64,000 bases of DNA from Parelaphostrongylus tenuis (taxonomy: Eukaryota > Nematoda > Chromadorea > Rhabditida > Metastrongylidae): the NCBI GenBank assembly GCA_019055375.1, contig JAHQIW010003879.1, positions 1-64,000 of the forward strand, read 5' to 3'. Of the stretch, positions 58,982 to 64,000 are shown piece after piece. Every line of letters begins with the position of its first letter. Position 1 is the stretch's first letter. A program made the position numbers and the translations under genes. Below the pieces are notes generated by a model. The model was not told the DNA's origin and did no database searches. It worked only from the letters and a program-made list of their open reading frames with translations.

Positions 58982-61817
58982 TCACCTGTTGTCCCGTTGA
59001 TCGTCGAGTGACTCGAGCGGGTACCAGCAACTCTTCCATTTTTCCCTATCGCGTGCAAGAGTAGCCCAGTGGGTCCTCCTCGCTATAAGGATTCGCTGAG
59101 CATCATATCTTTCTTCCATCGTTTTCGTGAAGAAATCGGACCAACGGGTCAGTGGTCTCCTTTAGAGCGCTTGACGGCCCGAGGAATCCAGTCGGTAACG
59201 GCACTCGTCCATTGGTTGTCGTTGAAGCGCATCACGTGTCCGGCCCACCTTATTTTCGATATCCTGGCGTGTAGAACGGCGTCTCTGATTTTCGATCGTT
59301 GACGTAGGTCGGAACTTCGGATTCTTTGTCTCATTTGCGAAATACGGGATACTCCTAGCATCGACCTTTCGACTGCGCGTTCGATAACTCCAAGTGATAT
59401 TTCATCCTGCTTACGTAGCGACCAGGTTTCTGCTGCATACGTTAGGTCAGGAATAATTGTCGAGTCGAAAATGTGGGCACGGAGTCGGATGTTCTTTGTC
59501 CTCTTCACTACATCTTCGATGCTCTTAAACGTTCCCCAAGCCGCTCGTTTCCTCCTGCTCAACTCTGGGGCTAGGTCGTTCATCATGTTGATTTCACGAC
59601 CTAGATAGATGTAACTGGCGCATTCGGAAATTGTCGTTCCGTTGAGCGTGAATGGGCATTAGAAATCCATCCGTTCCTCATGAACATTGTTTTCGTTAGA
59701 TTCAGTTGAAGACCGATCTTTCCACAGGCGTTATCGAAATCAGTCAACATTCGTTCCGCTTGGCTGATGTTTGGTGTTATGAGAACGATATCGTCAGCAA
59801 AGCAAAGATGGTTTAACTGTTGACCGTCAATTTTCACTCCCATTTCGTCCCATTCTAATGTTCACATGACGTTTTGTATGGTGGCAGTGAATAGTTTTGG
59901 CGATATTGTATCGCCTTGTCGAACCCCTCTTCTTACGTCAATGGTGATATTGTTGTAGAATGGAGATATTCTGGTCGTGAAATCTTTATAAAGCTCACGA
60001 AGGATCATTATGTACCGAGTAGGGACGCCCTGGTTATCCAGAGCCTCTATAACCGCTTCTGCTTCCACTGAATCAAAGGCTTTCTTCAGATCGATAAAAG
60101 TGAGACAGTGCGGTTGTTTGTACTCTCGCGAAACTTCAATGAGTCTTGATCGTGGATGTGGTCTATGGTACTAAATCCTTTTCGGAACCCTGCTTGTTCG
60201 CATGGCTGTCCTTCGTCCAGTGTTCTGTCAATCCTGTTCAGGATGACTCGAGTAAAGAGTTTATAGACAACGGACAGCAAGCAGATTGGGCGATAATTGC
60301 CTATGTCGTGAAGGTCTCCCTTTTTGAACAACAATACGGTCTTGCTGGTTTTCCATTGAATAGGGGCCTTGCATTCTGACAGGTAGCGAGTGAAGAGCCG
60401 AGCCAGGGTGTTGATGAGAACTGGCGGCAGGTTCTTCAGGTGTTCTGGTCTAATCCTGTCTGGACCGGGTGTTGCTCTGTTTTTCACCGACGATATAGCA
60501 TGTCGGATTTCGGAAGGAATGACCGGTGGAACGACATATTCGTCCTCTTTCAATTTATATGACGGTAAGAGAACATGGCTAGCGAAGAGATCCGAGTAGT
60601 ATTGGTGGATGATTTTCTCCATAGCCCTTCTGGAAGCTGTAAGTGTCCCGTCAGGGTATCGGAGTGCAATCATCTTGGTCTTATAGTTGGCGAAGCCTCG
60701 CTGGGCTTTGCGAATGCTCTTCCCAGCTTCTGCAGCTTCTGCCATAACTGCTGCTCTTCTCTCTTTAAGGTCTTCTTTTATCGCTTCTCTGCATCGTTTC
60801 GCAAGTTCGGACGTAAGGCTTTCGGTTGCCTGCAGCTCGCGCGATTCCACGTTGACGTATCAGCTCGAGTGTCTGCGGAGACAAGCGTCTCTTCGTGACC
60901 TTAGGACTCTCGGCTTTTTTAGCGCTAACGTGAAGATATTCAACGAGTCGATCGTATTCTTCGTCGATGTTGTCGACAACGGTATCTTCCAAGAGCCGAC
61001 TAATGATTTGAATACATCCCAGTTTATGGTAGTTCTGGGACTTCGTTGTTTGAATTTAGCGGCTTTCTCTCCTCTCCTCGAAAATCGGAACGTTGCGCGA
61101 AGGAGGCGATGGTCTGATCCCGTGTAGAACTTGGGAACAACAGCGACGTCGGTCAGGCAAAACCTTCGATTTACTATGATGTGATCTATTTCGTTATGGT
61201 ACTCTCCATTGGGAGACTCCCACGTCCATCGCTGAGAAAGAGGCTTTTGGAATTGCGAGTTACCATGGATGGTTTGGGTCGTCATGATAAACTCGGATAG
61301 CCTCTCACCCTGTTCATTCCATTCTAGTCCGTGGGTCCCTATGTGACGTTCTTCAGACGTTCTTCTAGGTCCAATTTTTGCGTTAAGATCTCCGACAATG
61401 ACCTTGAAGAATGTATGATCTTCTTTGAAGAATTTTTCGAGGTCCATATAGAACGCTTCGACTTCGTCTTCGTCATAGCTTGATGTTGGTGCGTAAGCAA
61501 CGAAGATGGTCAAAGCCGGCATAGAACCACATCGTTTCAACCGTAATCGTCCGATACGGGTTGTTAGTTGTTCGAACGAATCAATGTCTCACGGTCAAAT
61601 TCGATTTGACGAGGACGCCAACGCCACCGACACCTCTGCGATCGCATGTTCCAAGGAACAGTTCTTCTCCGGTGTCATAGACAGCGTGAAAAGGATGGCG
61701 CCTTCTCGTCTCAGCCAGGCCAATGACGTCGTACCTTATTCTTCTTGCTTGAATCAATAGATCTTCTACAGCGGATTGGTGAGCAAGGGTTCTTGCGTTG
61801 TAGGTACAGATCGTCAT
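58982..61817 (-). pseudogene. RTE-1-type endonuclease-reverse transcriptase, frameshifted
   Basis: Starts MTICTYNARTLAHQSAVEDL (61,817) and ends with SLDDQRDNR and a TGA at 58,982. Endonuclease landmarks: [51 protein letters not shown] and TGSDHRLLRA. RT landmarks: GNYRPICLLSVVYKLFTRVI, CEQAGFRKGFSTIDHIH, RRGVRQGDTISPKLF and CFADDIVLITPN (catalytic ADD). After the RT comes KIRWAGHVMRF. Frameshifts lie near 61,580, 61,000, 60,850, 60,140, 59,665 and 59,160. One in-frame TGA lies at 59,862. The protein would be about 940 aa if intact. It cannot be autonomous as it stands. Confidence 0.9.
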
Positions 61818-62324
61818 TTTAGTCCGTTTCGATCTTGGCAGCCTAGTTCGGCCCTGAGATTTTAGCAGCCTCTCCGTACTCGTCCTACCTGGCGCTGCCG
61901 TACCAGGGGCTCTTTCGGGGTCAGGGGAATGAGGCCCATATTTGTTACTGTTTTTGTCATTTTGATACCCAACGTGTAGCTTGCCAGGCTCTAAACGTGG
62001 GGCTGGGTACTCACGAGTAGCTTGCCAGTCTCTCTCGGAGGAGCGGGAGGAGCTTATTTGTTGGAGGCGACTCCTAACCGCCTCCCATGTACTTCCCAGC
62101 CGCTTGATTGCAGGCTTTTGGCCGACTTGACTCGTAGAAATAGAGTTTTTGTCAAGTCGGCGCTGCAGAAGCAGGGAGCTCGTCCCCTAAATCCACCTTC
62201 GTCTCTGGGAAGACACACGGTCGCTTTTGGTTCGCGTTTTAATCCCCTATCCACCACCTGGGGAGGCGCCACGTGCCCTCGTGACTAACCGGGCGGATAC
62301 CTCAAAGAGGGAGGTCCGTGGCAA
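61818..62324 (-). other. LINE 5' region with hairpin and possible small ORF
   Basis: GC-rich relative to the rest of the window. It holds a perfect 11-bp stem (62,121-62,131 with 62,151-62,161, loop of 19 nt) and a 72-codon open frame on the - strand (62,272 down to 62,054). At the extreme 5' end, GCCACG (62,317-62,322) can pair with CGTGGC (62,268-62,273). Confidence 0.55.
62121..62161. repeat. Perfect hairpin in LINE 5' region
   Basis: GCCGACTTGAC and GTCAAGTCGGC, an 11-bp perfect inverted repeat with a 19-nt loop. Confidence 0.9.
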
Positions 62325-62385
62325 ACATCAGGGCAATCCGAGTAAGATTTATGGCTGAATATTTTCTGCTGACGGGTTGATTGAT
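62325..62385. repeat. Target-site duplication, right copy
   Basis: A 61-bp direct repeat of 58,907-58,966. It starts ACATCAGGGC and ends GGGTTGATTGAT. Confidence 0.85.
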
Positions 62386-64000
62386 AGCTGAAAATTATTG
62401 TGGGTTAAGAATTTTCTGTCATCGTTATTGGGTGGTACGCGTTTGAGCGGCTTCGTGATCGTCCCCTATTATAGTGACTATAAAATCGTGATGTGTTCCG
62501 TAGGCATCTAATAGTTCTATTATAGCGATTCCGCAGGTCTACCCTCATCGCTTTTGAGCTATCCGAAAGTGTGTATCTCTAGATCTACAGAATCAACAGC
62601 GTACAAGTGGAGACGTTGAACCATTTCCTTTGTGATGAATGATCGATTTGAACCTTCAACAGTAGATCATCTGCTCCTGTGACTAAGTGTTGCGGTTAAG
62701 CAAGCTGTGCTTAGCCAACTAGAATTTGTCCACTGCCGCATGTTCCTGAACTGTGAGCACTGCACAGTTATCTTGCCGTTCTTGTCCAGTAGCTATAGTA
62801 TTGGTTTCTGGATGCCAGTAGTTCTTCTTCTCTTGTGAGACAGTTAGCGGTGATTCAATGGTCGCTTTTAGCTTGCCTTTCTGGTTGTTCTCCAATAAGG
62901 AAGCTTGATGTTGTCCTGAGGCATTTTATTCCCTGACAGATTGAAGTGTGATGCCCATAATTGTTGCATGAGCCTCCTTTGCAATCTGGTGGCTTCTTGT
63001 TCTTACAATTGTAGCACAGATTTATGCGTTCTTAAGAAACTGCACTCTTTCAGCATGAGTTTGTATCTTTTGACAGTCACTTGGCGAGTGCCCCAGTCGT
63101 TCCACAATAGAAAAATAACTGTCTCCTGCTCATGGATAATTTCGGCGTGAACTTCCCGCTGCTTTCCGCTCTGCGGAGTTTTAGCTTCTGTCCAAATGTC
63201 GACGACTTGGTCCCTTTTTGCTTCCAATTTCGAGTTGCGTAGTTATGTATTGGCTTATCGTCGTTTGAGAGCTCGTCCGTGGTGCATGATTGACCTCCTC
63301 CTTGTTGACTAGTTTGGTCCAATGTGTCTCTTTGAATACTTTTTGGAAAATTCTTGAGTAGTCTTTGCTGCAAGTACATGCTGTCGACTGGCTCTTACGG
63401 CGCAGTTGATTAGCCATCGAGAAGAGAGATTCCACACAATATTTCTTGGTCTTGTAGTCGCTCGCTCCTTGTTCGCGTCGTGTGCAATCGATGTAGTAGT
63501 TGGTCCACTAAAGTTTTCCTGTAGCCGTACTTGCTCTTCAAGTGGGATATGACCAACTGCTATGACTCTCGAGATATTTCATATTGGTTCACAAACGTTT
63601 TCGCTTTACCTTTGAGAGTGTCTAATAGGCAGGTTATTTTGAAGTAATCGTATATCACGTTAATGAATCCGCGTGATTGAACGCACTCCAAAATGACCCT
63701 CATTCCCAAATTTCTCCATCAAATTTGGTATGGCGACGGGTGCTAGACTCGTAGTTGAAGCGTTAGCGCTAGAGTTCTTGACTTCTGACTTATTACTGAA
63801 GCTCCTTATACTGGTGTTCAAAATGTTCAGGTAGTCTGAAGCATCTTCCATTAATCTTACTGGTGCTTCTATATAGTTATCGAAGTCGTCTTCCTCTTTT
63901 GACGACTTTTGCTCCAGTTGTGGAATGCTTTAATATATTCCTTTCGTCTTGATTCGATTACATTGACCTGGTATTCAATGGACTGAGCTGTGTTTTAGCA
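62386..64000 (-). mobile_element. BEL/Pao retrotransposon, gag and protease region (decayed)
   Basis: On the - strand, from right to left: KFDGEIWE then GSFWSAFNHADSL (start of the gag-like DUF1759 region, near 63,655-63,735), FKITCLLDTLKGKAKTFVNQ, YEISRES, HLKSKYGYRKTLVDQLL, MYLQQRLLKNFPKSIQRDTL, a zinc-knuckle-like CGTTG segment near 63,100, then a retropepsin-downstream segment SFITKEMVQRLHLYAVDSVD and LDAYGTHHDFIV near 62,440-62,640. Stops and frameshifts throughout. The element continues past the right edge of the window. Resumes at the left of the inserted LINE. Confidence 0.75.

Larger units (their letters stand above)
58967..62324 (-). mobile_element. RTE-1-type LINE, essentially full length (3,358 bp)
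   Basis: Read on the - strand: a 5' region of about 500 bp, an apurinic endonuclease, a reverse transcriptase, a very short 3' tail with tandem ACAGGTGA/ATACAGGTG units, all flanked by a direct repeat of about 60 bp. The length, domain order, minimal 3' end with short tandem units and long variable target duplications are those of the nematode RTE-1 clade. Inserted in a BEL/Pao element. Confidence 0.9.

Noticed and set aside
60575..61127. Long + strand open frames at 60.6-61.1 kb
   Set aside because: They are antisense to the RTE endonuclease-RT coding region, whose motifs are unmistakable on the - strand.
62022..62288. An 88-codon + strand open frame
   Set aside because: It is antisense to the GC-rich LINE 5' region, with no supporting signal.

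Overview
This window looks like accessory chromosomal DNA from a strongylid-type parasitic nematode (hookworm or barber's-pole-worm group). The grounds are small coding exons split by short GT-AG introns with TTTCAG-like acceptors, an RTE-1-type LINE, mariner and Tc1-like transposases, Penelope-like elements (PLEs) with hammerhead ribozymes, a BEL/Pao retrotransposon, and tRNA-derived SINEs. There is no prokaryotic gene organisation. The species assignment is inference.

The backbone is an array of one five-exon gene family encoding a small secreted protein, all copies on the + strand. There are six copies plus one remnant: copy 1 (4,655-6,093, pseudogene), copy 2 (14,433-16,229, pseudogene), copy 3 (19,079-21,479, nearly intact), copy 4 (29,366-30,848, fully intact, 224 aa), copy 5 (35,489-36,940, pseudogene), copy 6 (45,406-46,875, intact except for one missing base) and a remnant near 53.6-54.6 kb. 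Intron positions and phases (1-0-1-0) are kept in every copy. I do not recognise a named family. The protein has a signal peptide, an N-glycosylation site just after it, four conserved cysteines and a Trp-rich C-terminal exon. A conserved non-coding block lies 300-450 bp upstream of each start codon. The array grew by segmental duplication: about 6.3-6.9 kb at the left end (1-6,945) is repeated at 31,328-37,655, including mobile elements inserted before the duplication.

Between the gene copies the DNA is a graveyard of mobile elements. There are at least ten PLE fragments (reverse transcriptase, GIY-YIG endonuclease and about a dozen hammerhead ribozyme motifs, three with intact cores), two tRNA-headed SINE families, mariner/Tc1 fragments, foldback elements of about 0.9-1 kb with long inverted repeats (one inside intron 1 of copy 3), and a 433-bp mariner deletion derivative. 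A cluster at 43.5-44.5 kb holds three 71-72-nt tRNA-like cloverleafs, each bracketed by inverted arms. One orphan exon near 25.4 kb resembles Dymeclin.

The right end (58.5-64 kb) is a nested insertion. An RTE-1-type LINE (58,967-62,324, - strand) with a target-site duplication of about 60 bp sits inside a decayed BEL/Pao element (- strand; gag and protease on the right, the remainder on the left). No bacterial system, CRISPR array or rRNA gene was seen. Apart from gene copy 4, possibly copies 3 and 6, and the unexplained Dymeclin-like exon, I see no evidence of a functional host gene.
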